This document shows, one piece after another, positions 9,699 to 19,603 of a stretch of DNA of 64,000 nt. This DNA is from Schizochytrium sp. TIO01. Lineage: Eukaryota > Sar > Bigyra > Thraustochytrida > Thraustochytriidae. The DNA is taken from positions 1,329,501-1,393,500 of the forward strand of contig SMSO01000004.1 of NCBI GenBank assembly GCA_004764695.1. The letters are read 5' to 3'. Position numbers and translations under genes: made by a program. Each line of letters starts with the position of its first letter. Position 1 is the first letter of the stretch. The notes under the pieces were generated by a model. The model ran no database searches, was not told where the DNA came from, and saw nothing but the letters and a program-made list of their open reading frames with translations.

Positions 9699-11360
9699 TC
9701 AAGCAGTGGAGACCTCTGTACGAAATGAGCTTTCTGGGCTCACGATACTTGATGTTGTTTTCAAGCTATCAACTATTACATCACATCCAGGTTTAGAAGC
9801 TAATGTTGATTCACTTTCACCTCTCATGCCATCTTCAAGAGTGTTTATCAGGTCAGCTTTGAATGCAGGCTTCACTTCGTAGTCAACATTGTGATTTTTA
9901 GAAAGTTCTTTGTTTTGCTGTGGGCCTCGGAGTCCTATCAAAAGCACAAAACTTAGAAGAACTTGATTAGGCCAAATGCAGATTTGCATTGCCATGGTTT
10001 GTGCCGGCCCACGATTCCTGATTTTTGCTCCCATAAAGAGAATAAGGTAAAAACTTTGCAAAAAACAGAATAGGGCAAAAAAACGTAACCAGAAGCCCAT
10101 ATGAATTGCAAAGCGTTGAATTGCAATGCCCGTCGCATCAGTTCGACCATGATGCCCACCAGTTCTGGTGAGATGGAGATTGATATGATTAAGAAGTCGA
10201 CGCACTGAAACCAAAAATATGACTGCAGCAATAGTAGTAAGCATTGGATAAACCATCGCAAGGCGGCCCTGATTCTCAGGATAGTACTGTGCATAACGAC
10301 TTGCGATCATCAGGTCTGGCGATACAATTATCACAAATGCACCGAGCAGAAATAAAAGATATCTTTTCTGAGTGAAAATATTGCGCAGCGGTCTGAGCTT
10401 GCTTACAGATTCTGACATTTCGAACCAAAAGACAGCTACAACGCAGACTAGGAAAAATTGCAAACCCATCAAGCCTGTACTGAAAAAAAGCTTGACGTTC
10501 CATGGTGCATGTTCATCACCTTGAATCGGTGCTCTGGAAAGGCGCATGAGGCCAAAGGTGTGAGCAAACCCGACTAGTAGATTCACAAATGCATATATGC
10601 AAAGAACGGGGCCTTGGCCATGAATACGCCGTCGAGATACAGCGTTGTGCTTGGTGGTAGGATCTTGTTGTCTAGAAAATGGCATGCGTTGAAAAATAGC
10701 AAGGGTTTGAATGACACTAAAGATTGCATATAGACCCAGCAAGATGCGCGCCAACCCCGAACCAATAATAGCTGCAGACATGCCTTTCAAATATGGGATA
10801 GCAAGGTTAGGCTCATCGCAAGTCATTGCAAGCTGAACAGGCACGTTTTGGGAGAGCATTTGGATAATTGGATAAAGATGCTCAATGTAGGCAGACAGAA
10901 GAATCGTTTGGTTGTAGAGTTCTGGATCGTGTGTGGTTCCACCACGAAGATACTCCCCCATACTGGGGACTTTATCCACAGCCATTGTTACAGCCCCTAA
11001 TGCCCCGGAGTTTGCAATTTTTTCGTATTTTGCTTCTAAGGAACAGTGAGCCGTAGAAAAGTCAATCTTTTTGCCATTTTTTTCGATAGTCTCAAGAAGG
11101 TAGACCATGTCAGGTACGATGACGATCTTGCCCGTGTAATTGCCAACAAAGGCAGGACCACAAAGCTTATCATCAGGATGGAGTAAAGTCGCTGGTGCAA
11201 CCATTCTCTCGCAAGATTGTTTCCCAAAATATCGTCCAAATTTTGTGGTTGCGATATATGTTGGTACATTTTCGGGCCGAGGAGATACTAGCTCAAGACA
11301 TTCGATCCCAGCCACATGGAAATAGAATACAACGAAGAGTATTTGAAAATACAGCCTCAT
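9699..11360 (-). CDS. Secretory-pathway membrane protein: extracellular PA domain plus seven-helix membrane domain
   Basis: The 553-residue protein starts at a clear ATG with a hydrophobic signal peptide (about 1-20). An extracytoplasmic region follows, with cysteines at 50, 67, 106 and 181. It includes a protease-associated (PA) fold: a GKIVIV strand near 77-82 and the HCSLEAKYEKIANSGALGAV segment at 105-124, where C/F..K...A...GA.G.. is the PA hallmark. Seven hydrophobic helices lie at about 193-222, 251-272, 290-313, 332-354, 367-388, 420-444 and 455-476. A Ser/Thr-rich tail of about 75 residues, probably cytoplasmic, follows. The topology (outside N-terminus, seven helices, inside tail) is receptor-like, but no known GPCR family motif was recognised. 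There is no protease active site. PA domains usually bind ligands or partners, or guide sorting. The function is therefore unknown: either a receptor or a sorting/transport protein. Confidence 0.85.
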   Translation of the reverse strand: MRLYFQILFVVFYFHVAGIECLELVSPRPENVPTYIATTKFGRYFGKQSCERMVAPATLLHPDDKLCGPAFVGNYTGKIVIVPDMVYLLETIEKNGKKIDFSTAHCSLEAKYEKIANSGALGAVTMAVDKVPSMGEYLRGGTTHDPELYNQTILLSAYIEHLYPIIQMLSQNVPVQLAMTCDEPNLAIPYLKGMSAAIIGSGLARILLGLYAIFSVIQTLAIFQRMPFSRQQDPTTKHNAVSRRRIHGQGPVLCIYAFVNLLVGFAHTFGLMRLSRAPIQGDEHAPWNVKLFFSTGLMGLQFFLVCVVAVFWFEMSESVSKLRPLRNIFTQKRYLLFLLGAFVIIVSPDLMIASRYAQYYPENQGRLAMVYPMLTTIAAVIFLVSVRRLLNHINLHLTRTGGHHGRTDATGIAIQRFAIHMGFWLRFFALFCFLQSFYLILFMGAKIRNRGPAQTMAMQICIWPNQVLLSFVLLIGLRGPQQNKELSKNHNVDYEVKPAFKADLINTLEDGMRGESESTLASKPGCDVIVDSLKTTSSIVSPESSFRTEVSTA

Positions 11361-14300
11361 CTTCGCGATGGTGTTGACAAAATTAGGGAATTACTGACCC
11401 ACAAGCTTTGAGACTGCATACGTTAAGAGTGGGGAGGATGTAAAGTCTCTAGTCTTTTCACTTACTATATAGACTATTCAGAATTCCTAGTAATGAGACT
11501 AAGAAGGACGCGTTTTTAATAGTTCCATGCTTATTTTGCTAGATTTGATATAGTTATTGTATGATATCTATGCAAATGTTTACAGAAGTCTTTTATTCCA
11601 TACAACAACTATATCGTCAGACCTTTCGTGAGTCCAGGTCTTTCATAGAAAATGTAGGGCCAACTCGCCTGGAGACACATGCCTATAAACTAGATCTTAC
11701 GAAATCCATAAGCTGCGGAAGAGTTCGCTCGGCTCTGAAAATTACCGGCGTGTGCAAATGAGCCTTCAGTTATAATAATCTTATTTCGTTGAATTCTCAC
11801 TTCTTTATAAAGTAGGGGCCTAGTACTGGCTCCACTTCGGGTCTTTCATTCATTTTTAATTCTTACTCGAGAGGTTTGGTTAACACATTAACGACTTATA
11901 TATTTAACGAGTTTTGATAAATGACGAAAACTTCCCTTCCGAGAGCTTCTTCTGTACCTACCACGACTAACGTTGTCCGCCTGCTGCCACGCCGTCCTTG
12001 AAATGCTGGTCTGCTCTAGTCCTAGGTAGAATCTAGAGTCAACTTATTTCCATGAATTCCAATCTTGCGAACGCCCCTTCTTCAAGCTTTCCTTTCTAGT
12101 CGAAGGCCCAAGGTATCATTAAGTAGAAGTAAAAGTAGTAGTAGTATATTTTACTTACGGTAAGACTCCTTTAATTAAGAAATATTCTCTATTAGAAATA
12201 GAAGTAGGTAGTACTAACTAAAAGATCTCAACGCAGACCATATTCTGACAGTTGTTGCTTGCTCATTGTATGCTAATGAAACACCTGTGCCCATTTGTCC
12301 CGTTGACTAGAACAAATGCTCATCTCCGCAAATCTTTCAGGACTTAAAATGAATCATGAATGGACTTCAGAATCTCTCTTTTCATTTTCGGCTCAGAATA
12401 CTTGGCGCCAGTTTGTATGTGCACGTTATTCTCGTTGCTTTTCCAGAATGTTGTTTCAAAGTAAAAAATCATGGTTTTTACTCACTCCTGCGAAGGGGTA
12501 GCCCAACATAGTTGGTTTGATAATTTTCAAACCTTTGAACGTCACTCGCTGTCTAGCGAAAGCGATACTGCCATTGTACGGTGTTGTGCAGATTGGTGTT
12601 TTTATCATTATGATCTCCAAGTACTCAGAAATAAGTGTCAATCACTGCGAGTTTCTCCCTTTTATTAGTGCCACTTTTCCCTTCCTCCGCCAATACTTGA
12701 CTATTTTCATGCACCTCTTCTTATTTTTTATTTTTTAAAAAAAAAAAAGAGTTTAAAACTTAATCATCATTCTATAAGAAGCCGGACCAAGGAACGGTCC
12801 CTTCCATGGTCCAGCAGCTGTTTGCCAGCGAGTAGAAGAATTACTCAGCAGCAACAAAGCCTTTCAAAGCTAGTTGAAAGAACAACTGAGGTTGATTATT
12901 TGCCTCGAACCAAAAATATTATTTTTCGAAATATGAAAAAGCCCTGTACGCGTGCTGAACTGGCTCAGGTTGAAACCTTGAGTATAAACGTGCGGAGTTG
13001 TAATTCGAAAGCTCCACACCTCCGAAGATTTTAAGGACGAGGCAGGGAAGGGGCTTAACATCTGAGCTATCACAGAAACTCGGAAAGCGCTTGCCTGTGT
13101 GTCTTTGGACTGACGCAGATGAAGTTGTGTTCTCTTGACAGGAAAATTGCGTTGTAAGTCTGAACTACCACACCAGTGCTTTTGCCAGGTGACGAATTTT
13201 CATAGGTCATAACCCTTTACTTATAGGAACTTCTTTCCAAAATCCAAGGTATCTAAGCTAGCGACCAGTATTGTAAAAATAACCTATCGCTCGGACGAGC
13301 CAATAGAGCTCAGGAAGTAGGTGAATTGGGGGAAACAGCCCAAAGGCTCAATTGGGTTGGTCGTGCCACTTTTCATTATGTCTGAGAAAGACTAAGAAAA
13401 AGAAAGAACTAAAAGATGACTCAGCATGTAATTTTAGCCTTGTCGCCTCAGTGATCTTACCTAGGCTAGAATGGCTGACGTCTCAACCAGGCATTCGTAG
13501 GCAAGTTCACGCAAAGAGAGTGCAATGATTTGCCAACCTTTGATTTCTTTACATAGACCCGTTCCATATATTCATATTATGTTACCTTTTAAAACTTTTA
13601 GATCGACCAATATTTCATTCGTTTGCTCCATTTTGAAGTGCTTGTTTGAAAGACAGGGTCCATCTGAAACAAAATATCTGCAAACTTATCAATTTCCGTC
13701 CATTGTTTATACGGCTTCAGTCACGGGTTGAGGACCATTGATATTACTTTTGATTGATTGGAAGATTTCCAAGGTCTCGTGCTGTAGCACCATTTTAGCG
13801 TAACAATGTTTCTCTTCCTCCAAGTATCTTTAATTCAATTTTTAACAAAAGGGGGAAAAAAGAGAGAAAGTCAGTTTTGTCCCACCACCACGTGTCCCAC
13901 CTTCGAACGCCGACAACTACAAAAAGGTTGCTACTACAACAGGTTCTCAGCATCCTGCACTCCAGTTCATCGAGAAATACCAGCTATCGCACTGGCATAA
14001 TCATTCGCTCTATATGCTGGAAAAACCACGTCTTCAGATAAAGCTTGTTGCTCTAACACCTTAAGAGCATACAAACTTGAAATTTGCTTTAAACATTCTT
14101 CATTTGTAAAAGTAGTTGGTGAAGCCGGCGTTTTGTGCGTGTGCTCAAACTGGCTGCTCTCTCAAAGACCTGGAAGAAAGGCGGCTGTGGCATGCACGGG
14201 ATTGCTAGCTTCATCAATTTATCGATACTAGAATATCCTCATGATCGGCGCAAATATCTCAAAGGTCAAGATGATGGTTTGAAAGGTTGAAAACGGTGCT

Positions 14301-15223
14301 ATTAAGATTTGAATCAATCTCATGGTTGCGGAGGGAGTCGGAGCTCCATTTAGCAAAAGGAAATAGTTCCCAAAATATAAAATAGTGGTCAAAAGCTTTT
14401 AATATCGATATCTAGAAGTTGAATGCAATTGACCTAAGCGTATGCGGCTAGTTTTAAGAAGAACACACGGTTAAGTATTTGGAATACGATTTGCCAGCTT
14501 TTTTACTATACGAGACGTGGAGAAGACATGAAGTTCGGTTGTCGGGTTTTGTACAGCGCTGCTCATGCGAACGCTTTCACCTTTGAAAAGTCGCAATCCA
14601 TACACTTCTCTGCTTTGGAAAAAAAAATGTAAACTGGCAGAAAGACAGAATTTTTCAATTTATTAAAAAAAAAATGCAAAAAAATGCAAGCTTTCATTTT
14701 TTTATTTTTTATTTTTAAATATAAATATAGGCGTATGTATTTCAGAAAAAGAAAAAAAAAAATTAAAATTGTATACACACGTATATGATGTGTTTTTTTG
14801 CGGCATGGAATATTGTGGAGCACGTGTATGCAGGTTATTCTTATGTTCAGGGTAGCGGGTTTAAACAAGAAAGTCAAGAGTCATATCAAGTGTATATTCA
14901 TTACATACAGGGCACCTCGAAAGAGCTAATTTAAAAATTAAAAGATAGCATTTTAACATGCACTTGAAAGTCAATCACTTGGCACGGTCTACTCGCGCAA
15001 GAGCACGCGTATGGTCCTAGTCAAACTACCTACCCGAGGACATTGCAGTTTGAACAATCTGAAGCCTCCTCCAGTAAACCTCTAAGTAGATCAGATTCGC
15101 TAATCGCTTTAAATGAAAACGTAACATCGTCAAATGGAGTTGGTAGCATTCATCAAATCCGAAACTCTGGCTCAAGTTATAAACGCTATATAAATATAAA
15201 TTAGTCAAGCATTTGCATCAAAC
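11361..15223. other. Long intergenic region, no supported gene
   Basis: This is 3.9 kb of AT-rich sequence with only short frames, none longer than about 105 codons. Those that exist are low-complexity, such as the Phe/Lys/Leu-rich minus-strand frame at 14563-14877. It contains a GTAG-rich patch (12127-12150), a GTAGGTAGTAC motif (12204-12214), an imperfect hairpin (12784-12812) and long A and T tracts near 12730 and 14690-14760. No tRNA, transposase or reverse transcriptase reading was seen. Confidence 0.55.
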
Positions 15224-16477
15224 ATGTTCGCGGGACTTAAACTATGCTTCGTCGTGTGTCTTTTCCTAGCAAGTCTAGACTCGTCTGATGCAGTCTATAA
15301 CGTTGTAGTGTGGGCGATTCAAGCTGATGAACTTGTAGGAAAATTCCAATGTTTGCAAGATGCAGTAGAGAAAGGAGATGCTATACTTCAATCGCGATCA
15401 ACGTTGACACGCCCTCCCTTTTTGACAGCCTCCACGCCATGGCCGGCCTACCCCGGTACCTTCTTTTACAACACTGTAAACTACACAAAGGTAGACTGTG
15501 ATAAATACGCAGGTGTTTGCAAGTACTTTTCGAAACGACATATGGTAGATAAGAAAACGTTGACCTGGGAAAGAATTATTGCTACAGAAAATGAAGCCTC
15601 CAATGCACAGCTAGGTCAGTACGGCAATGTGTCTTGGTACCAGTTTTCTGATGAAAGTACCTATCGTTCGTCTTGTAAACTTGACAGTGCAAACCCGGCC
15701 TGGAATGAAGAACGTGGAGGATGGCCAAGCCATATTGTAGCGGGCTGCACTCAGCATAAACGTATCGTAGAGCTTTGGAATTCTATGAATATGGCAAAGT
15801 CAACCATTTGCACAGATAAGCAGAGGCATCTTCAAGGTCAAATCGGTAATGTTGTCCGTAATATCGGTGTTTTCTTACAAAACAATGATCAACCAGAATT
15901 GACCTCGGACAATCAGGCTGGATTCCGCGCTGAAGAAACATACTATAGTTTTTTTCCTCTTGCGCTTGGCTATCCGACTTTACCAGAGCTTTGCAGCGAG
16001 ATTCCTCTACAATGCGACGTGTCAAACACCGGTGTGGAACTTATCATGATGGCCAGATACCAAACTTCAAACTGGAATGCAATTGTTGCAGCAAGCCAAA
16101 TGACTCAACAATTCATCATTGATCATCCCAAGTCCAATCTTCACGTGACGCTTGCCCGCGGGCGATATGACGGCAGCACGTTCCTCAACCGAGGCATGTA
16201 TGCAGGTGAGAGTGCCTGTCCATCAGGCGTTGCACGAGTATACGAAAAATGCGGAGGAATCGATCACAACGGCCCGACATGCTGTGAAATGGGTTCAATG
16301 TGTGTTCGAAAGAACGAATGGTACAGTGGTTGCCAACCTATTCCTCTGCAACGAGATGAGGTTTGTGGAGGGGAGAACTCAGTCTTCGCTAATGTCTCCT
16401 CCACGCTTCATAAATGCGATTCTGGTCTGGTATGCTCCAAAGCCTCTGCTTACCTATCGACTTGTCAAAAAGAATAA
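15224..16477 (+). CDS. Secreted cysteine-rich protein with C-terminal fungal-type cellulose-binding module (CBM1)
   Basis: The 417-residue protein starts with a strong signal peptide (1 to about 23, with DSSDA before the likely cleavage point). It has no other membrane segment, so it should be exported. Residues about 338-375 match the CBM1 consensus: CGGI, GPTCC, MC and WYSGCQ with the expected cysteine spacing and aromatic Tyr/Trp positions. CBM1 binds crystalline cellulose or chitin. A further Cys-rich segment of about 40 residues follows, ending in CQKE. The N-terminal ~310 residues hold several cysteines and N-glycosylation sequons (NYT, NVS) but match no glycoside hydrolase or oxygenase I can name. 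They may be an adhesin, an unrecognised enzyme or a lectin. CBM1 is known mainly from fungi and oomycetes, which bears on lineage or transfer. The ATG at 15224 directly precedes the signal peptide. Confidence 0.87.
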   Translation: MFAGLKLCFVVCLFLASLDSSDAVYNVVVWAIQADELVGKFQCLQDAVEKGDAILQSRSTLTRPPFLTASTPWPAYPGTFFYNTVNYTKVDCDKYAGVCKYFSKRHMVDKKTLTWERIIATENEASNAQLGQYGNVSWYQFSDESTYRSSCKLDSANPAWNEERGGWPSHIVAGCTQHKRIVELWNSMNMAKSTICTDKQRHLQGQIGNVVRNIGVFLQNNDQPELTSDNQAGFRAEETYYSFFPLALGYPTLPELCSEIPLQCDVSNTGVELIMMARYQTSNWNAIVAASQMTQQFIIDHPKSNLHVTLARGRYDGSTFLNRGMYAGESACPSGVARVYEKCGGIDHNGPTCCEMGSMCVRKNEWYSGCQPIPLQRDEVCGGENSVFANVSSTLHKCDSGLVCSKASAYLSTCQKE

Positions 16478-17106
16478 GAGGAAACCCCGCTTGCAGAATT
16501 GTCAGTACCGATTGAGACTCAAGATGTTCTGTTTGAAATGAATTTCTTCATCTGATGGTATATCGTAATGGTAAAATATCGAAGGCAAGTCGTAAGTCTG
16601 GTACAGAGTAAACGCAGTGCTTAAAATATGTTTGAGATAAAGGTCTCTAAGTTTTTTATGGCCATCAACATACCCTTTGGGGTCCAGAAGAGGTAAAAGT
16701 ACAAATTGGGGAAAACCAAAGTATTGATTGCATTGGGTTTTTACAGATATTTTCGAAAAATCTCCGTTGGTGTTTAAGATTCTCATTGTTTATTTTGTTT
16801 TCGAAAAATACAATTTAATTAAGAAAATAGCAAAAAAAAAAATTATCTGCTTCACTTGACAAGTAATTCTAATAGGGTTTAAGCTTGATTTCAAGATCTC
16901 CTGTAGACTCGCTGTATTGTGTTCATCCATGCAGCATTACATATTCTAGAAACTTTGCATAGTGAAAGAAAGCACATTTCACATAAAGAGGTATGTTGCA
17001 AAATGCGGCTAACTAATAGGAGAATTCTTTTTCTTTTTTTTAAGAATTTGAAAAAGTTTGGAGAGAGCCACTGTGACTAGTACGTCAATACAAAACCCCT
17101 CATAGT
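16478..17106. other. Convergent spacer
   Basis: About 630 bases lie between the stop codons of the CBM1 gene and the oxygenase gene, which point toward each other. The stretch should hold both 3' UTRs and contains poly-A and poly-T tracts (for example 16831-16841 and 17029-17041). A 94-codon antisense frame is present but not protein-like. Confidence 0.55.
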
Positions 17107-18093
17107 TTAACTTTGGTCACTTCTTTCCGAGTGGAAGGCGCGGTGGACCTTTCCATCAAGAAAGGTTTTAAATTGGTGCCTTTTGTCGCATGAGAACCAC
17201 ATAGAAAAACAATAGCGCGTACCACTTGTTACTTGAGTAAAACGATGTGGGTTCTCTGGTCCAGATGAGAAGGTAATAAATCGTCCTCGACGAGGGCGCA
17301 CAGTTGTAGGCTTATCCTCATCAAGGAAAACGAATTCGCCTCCTTGAAAATCCTCGCCATGCGTGGTCAAATACACTAGGCCACTCATGTCGTAATGGGG
17401 AGTGTTATCCTTATCAACATGAGGGTGCCAGTACTCATCGTGGATTTCTTGCGGCGTCCATGACTCGTTGCCAACAATGCGAGCAACAAACGTCGGAGCG
17501 GTAAAATATAGAATATTCATTCCGTTGATTTCCATAATGCGTTCCCTGATTCTGTCAAACATGCGTGCATAAACAGCATACTCTTCGGTTGTAAAAGAAA
17601 CTGCATTAGGACCCTCATAAATGATCTGAACTCCCTCTCCATCTTTCATAAAACCAGAATTGACGTCTAAAATTGTCGGGCCACCAAGGTTGCTCCGGCT
17701 CTGAGCCATACCACGTTCGACCATATTAAGCAAAGTATCTACCTCTTCGTCAGAAAAAAAGCCATCCTCAACATGTCGCCAAGTCTTTGGGACATGGCAG
17801 CCTTCTACTACTTTCTCCCGAGGGTCTAACGGTGCGCGATCAATCTGCTGTCTCCAAGGTCCGTCTAATAATGTCGCCTCCACAAGGTCGCCTGATGGCT
17901 TTGACTGTTCCTTTGTTTCTTTTCCTGCATCATAAAAACTCAACGCGCTCCCATCGAAGATGCTTGCAATGCCGATGGCAACAGCAACGAGGGCTGCCAC
18001 GACAGCAAGATACAGCGTCGAAGAGCTCTTTTTGGCTGAGGTTTTAGAACGAGCAATCGCCTTGGCGCGGACATCCTTGCTTTCTGTACCCAT
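17107..18093 (-). CDS. Membrane-anchored 2-oxoglutarate/Fe(II) dioxygenase, OGFOD3/prolyl-4-hydroxylase type
   Basis: This enzyme family uses 2-oxoglutarate, O2 and Fe(II) to hydroxylate a protein or small-molecule substrate. The 328-residue protein has a basic N-terminus and one helix at about 27-46 (LYLAVVAALVAVAIGIASIF). It should be a type II membrane protein with the catalytic domain in the secretory-pathway lumen. The jelly-roll domain shows the complete iron triad: H225 and D227 in the HVD motif and H283 in PHRF. R293, ten residues later in SGTRYCF, is the expected 2-oxoglutarate carboxylate ligand. GGEFVFLDED and RRGRFITFSSG are typical P4Hc strands. The length and single anchor resemble animal OGFOD3, whose substrate is not established. 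The frame opens earlier with a GTG, but the first ATG is at 18093. All ligands are present, so an active enzyme is likely; the substrate is unknown. Confidence 0.88.
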   Translation of the reverse strand: MGTESKDVRAKAIARSKTSAKKSSSTLYLAVVAALVAVAIGIASIFDGSALSFYDAGKETKEQSKPSGDLVEATLLDGPWRQQIDRAPLDPREKVVEGCHVPKTWRHVEDGFFSDEEVDTLLNMVERGMAQSRSNLGGPTILDVNSGFMKDGEGVQIIYEGPNAVSFTTEEYAVYARMFDRIRERIMEINGMNILYFTAPTFVARIVGNESWTPQEIHDEYWHPHVDKDNTPHYDMSGLVYLTTHGEDFQGGEFVFLDEDKPTTVRPRRGRFITFSSGPENPHRFTQVTSGTRYCFSMWFSCDKRHQFKTFLDGKVHRAFHSERSDQS

Positions 18094-18910
18094 TTTGTCA
18101 CGGTTGTATCTAATATTATTCACGAATTGCTTTGCTTGGACATTCGTTAAATTGGTAAAAATGATTAATTAAAAAAGTAAAAACCTTAATTTTTCAAACG
18201 GTTACGAAACGTATTGTCAAGGAATAAGACTCGCACGAGCTATGTGAGTGGTTGATCGAATGCTGGTCTTTCTTGATACAGGTACTATAACCTTCTCAAA
18301 ATTTCAATTAGGAGATATGTTGAACACCCATGCTGTTGTGCATTTACGATAGTTTTATTATATGGGGCTTAAGAACTTACTATTATTATTTGCAAAGAAT
18401 GGTATTCTGGTGATCACTTTTATCGTGTAGTGCTGGTAACACAAAGGAAGGCTCTGTTCCAAGTCCATGGAGGGCTGCTTCTGATATATCTTATCTAGGA
18501 TCAGGGTTCCTATACAAAGTATTCTAACAATGCAGTTTAACATTGCACTTATTCACTGGAGAGTGAGCGATTGTCATGCATGGCAGCGTAGGTTAAATAC
18601 TCATCTATTGGTTTTAATAATACCATGCAACTATGAGTACAATAGAAATTCAACTGTCTTACGATTTGACAAGTAACTTCAAGCCACGAGTAAGACCTTA
18701 CTCCCTTACCGGTTCTATTAAGCCAGAATTGATAAGAAAGGAAGCCAAATAGCGATATCTTCGAAGGGAGTTGCATAGTAGCATGTCAACACTTCTTTCC
18801 GTCACTTTTACACAAGACTACGATGACACCCATCAAATCCAAGCACGACGAAATGGCTTGCTAAACCAAAAAATAAATTAACACTATGATTACATGTAAG
18901 GATTGATTTA
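18094..18910. other. Spacer between oxygenase and peptidyl-tRNA hydrolase genes
   Basis: This is 820 bases of AT-rich DNA. It should carry the promoter of the minus-strand oxygenase gene and the 3' UTR of the minus-strand Pth gene. Short antisense frames of 60-75 codons are not protein-like. No RNA gene or repeat was recognised. Confidence 0.5.
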
Positions 18911-19603
18911 TTATTGGATCGCCTTTTCAATCTCTTCGCAAGCTTGCCGTAGAAAACTGTCAGGGGTGATTATTATCTGCATTTCCTCGGGAGAGAATCT
19001 TCCTAATACATGAGAATGTATAGCTGCACCTCGGGCCTGTGGCCTTCCGATTCCAATCTGCAAACGGCGGAAATCATCAGACCCCACTTGCTGAATGACT
19101 GACCTAACTCCATTGTGACCAGATGCGCTACCACGCTGCTTCCAGCGAATGTTCCCGAAAGCGCGGTCAAGGTCGTCATGGACAACAATGAGGGAGGCGC
19201 AACCATCTTTGGGCTTCTTCGAATTTAGAAATTGTTTCATCACTGCAGATGCCGCCTTGCCGTTTTCATTCATAAATAGCCTTGGCTCAACCAATATAAG
19301 CTGATTGTCCAAAGCTACATTTGCTTGAAGCTTTCGCTGTGTAGTCCAAGTCATACCGCGTTTCTCTGCTAGCCGACGCACTACTTGCATGCCAACGGAG
19401 TGTCGTGTCCACTCACTGCCAAAGTTGCCAAGGCCAATGACCACAAGCCTCGATGAGGTCTTTGCTGCCATCTTGTCCAAAATAGCTGGATCGGAGTGTG
19501 TCCAAAAACCAAAAAGATCTGGACTCCGTAGCTCTGCAATCCAACTGTTCACAAGCGTACGTAGGCTCAGCACAAAGGCCTTGGCTACGTCGCCGACTGG
19601 CAT
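18911..19603 (-). CDS. Peptidyl-tRNA hydrolase (bacterial-type Pth)
   Basis: Pth cleaves the ester bond of peptidyl-tRNAs that drop off ribosomes, recycling tRNA. This bacterial-type enzyme in a eukaryote is expected in the mitochondrion. The 230-residue protein carries the whole active-site set: GLGN with N60, the catalytic histidine H68 in TRHS, N112 in LFMNENG, the VVHDDLD motif (142-146) and N164 in GHNGVRSV, followed by RLQIGIGRP. The first ~50 residues precede the domain and include no acidic cluster at the start, so they may be a targeting sequence. M45 could be an alternative start giving a core-length (~186) enzyme. The usual RHN is RHS here, a change beside the catalytic His. Identification is secure; targeting is inferred. 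Confidence 0.95.
   Translation of the reverse strand: MPVGDVAKAFVLSLRTLVNSWIAELRSPDLFGFWTHSDPAILDKMAAKTSSRLVVIGLGNFGSEWTRHSVGMQVVRRLAEKRGMTWTTQRKLQANVALDNQLILVEPRLFMNENGKAASAVMKQFLNSKKPKDGCASLIVVHDDLDRAFGNIRWKQRGSASGHNGVRSVIQQVGSDDFRRLQIGIGRPQARGAAIHSHVLGRFSPEEMQIIITPDSFLRQACEEIEKAIQ

Noticed and set aside
14563..14877. Minus-strand frame of 105 codons
   Set aside because: Made of Phe/Lys/Ile runs from A- and T-tracts; low complexity rather than a gene.
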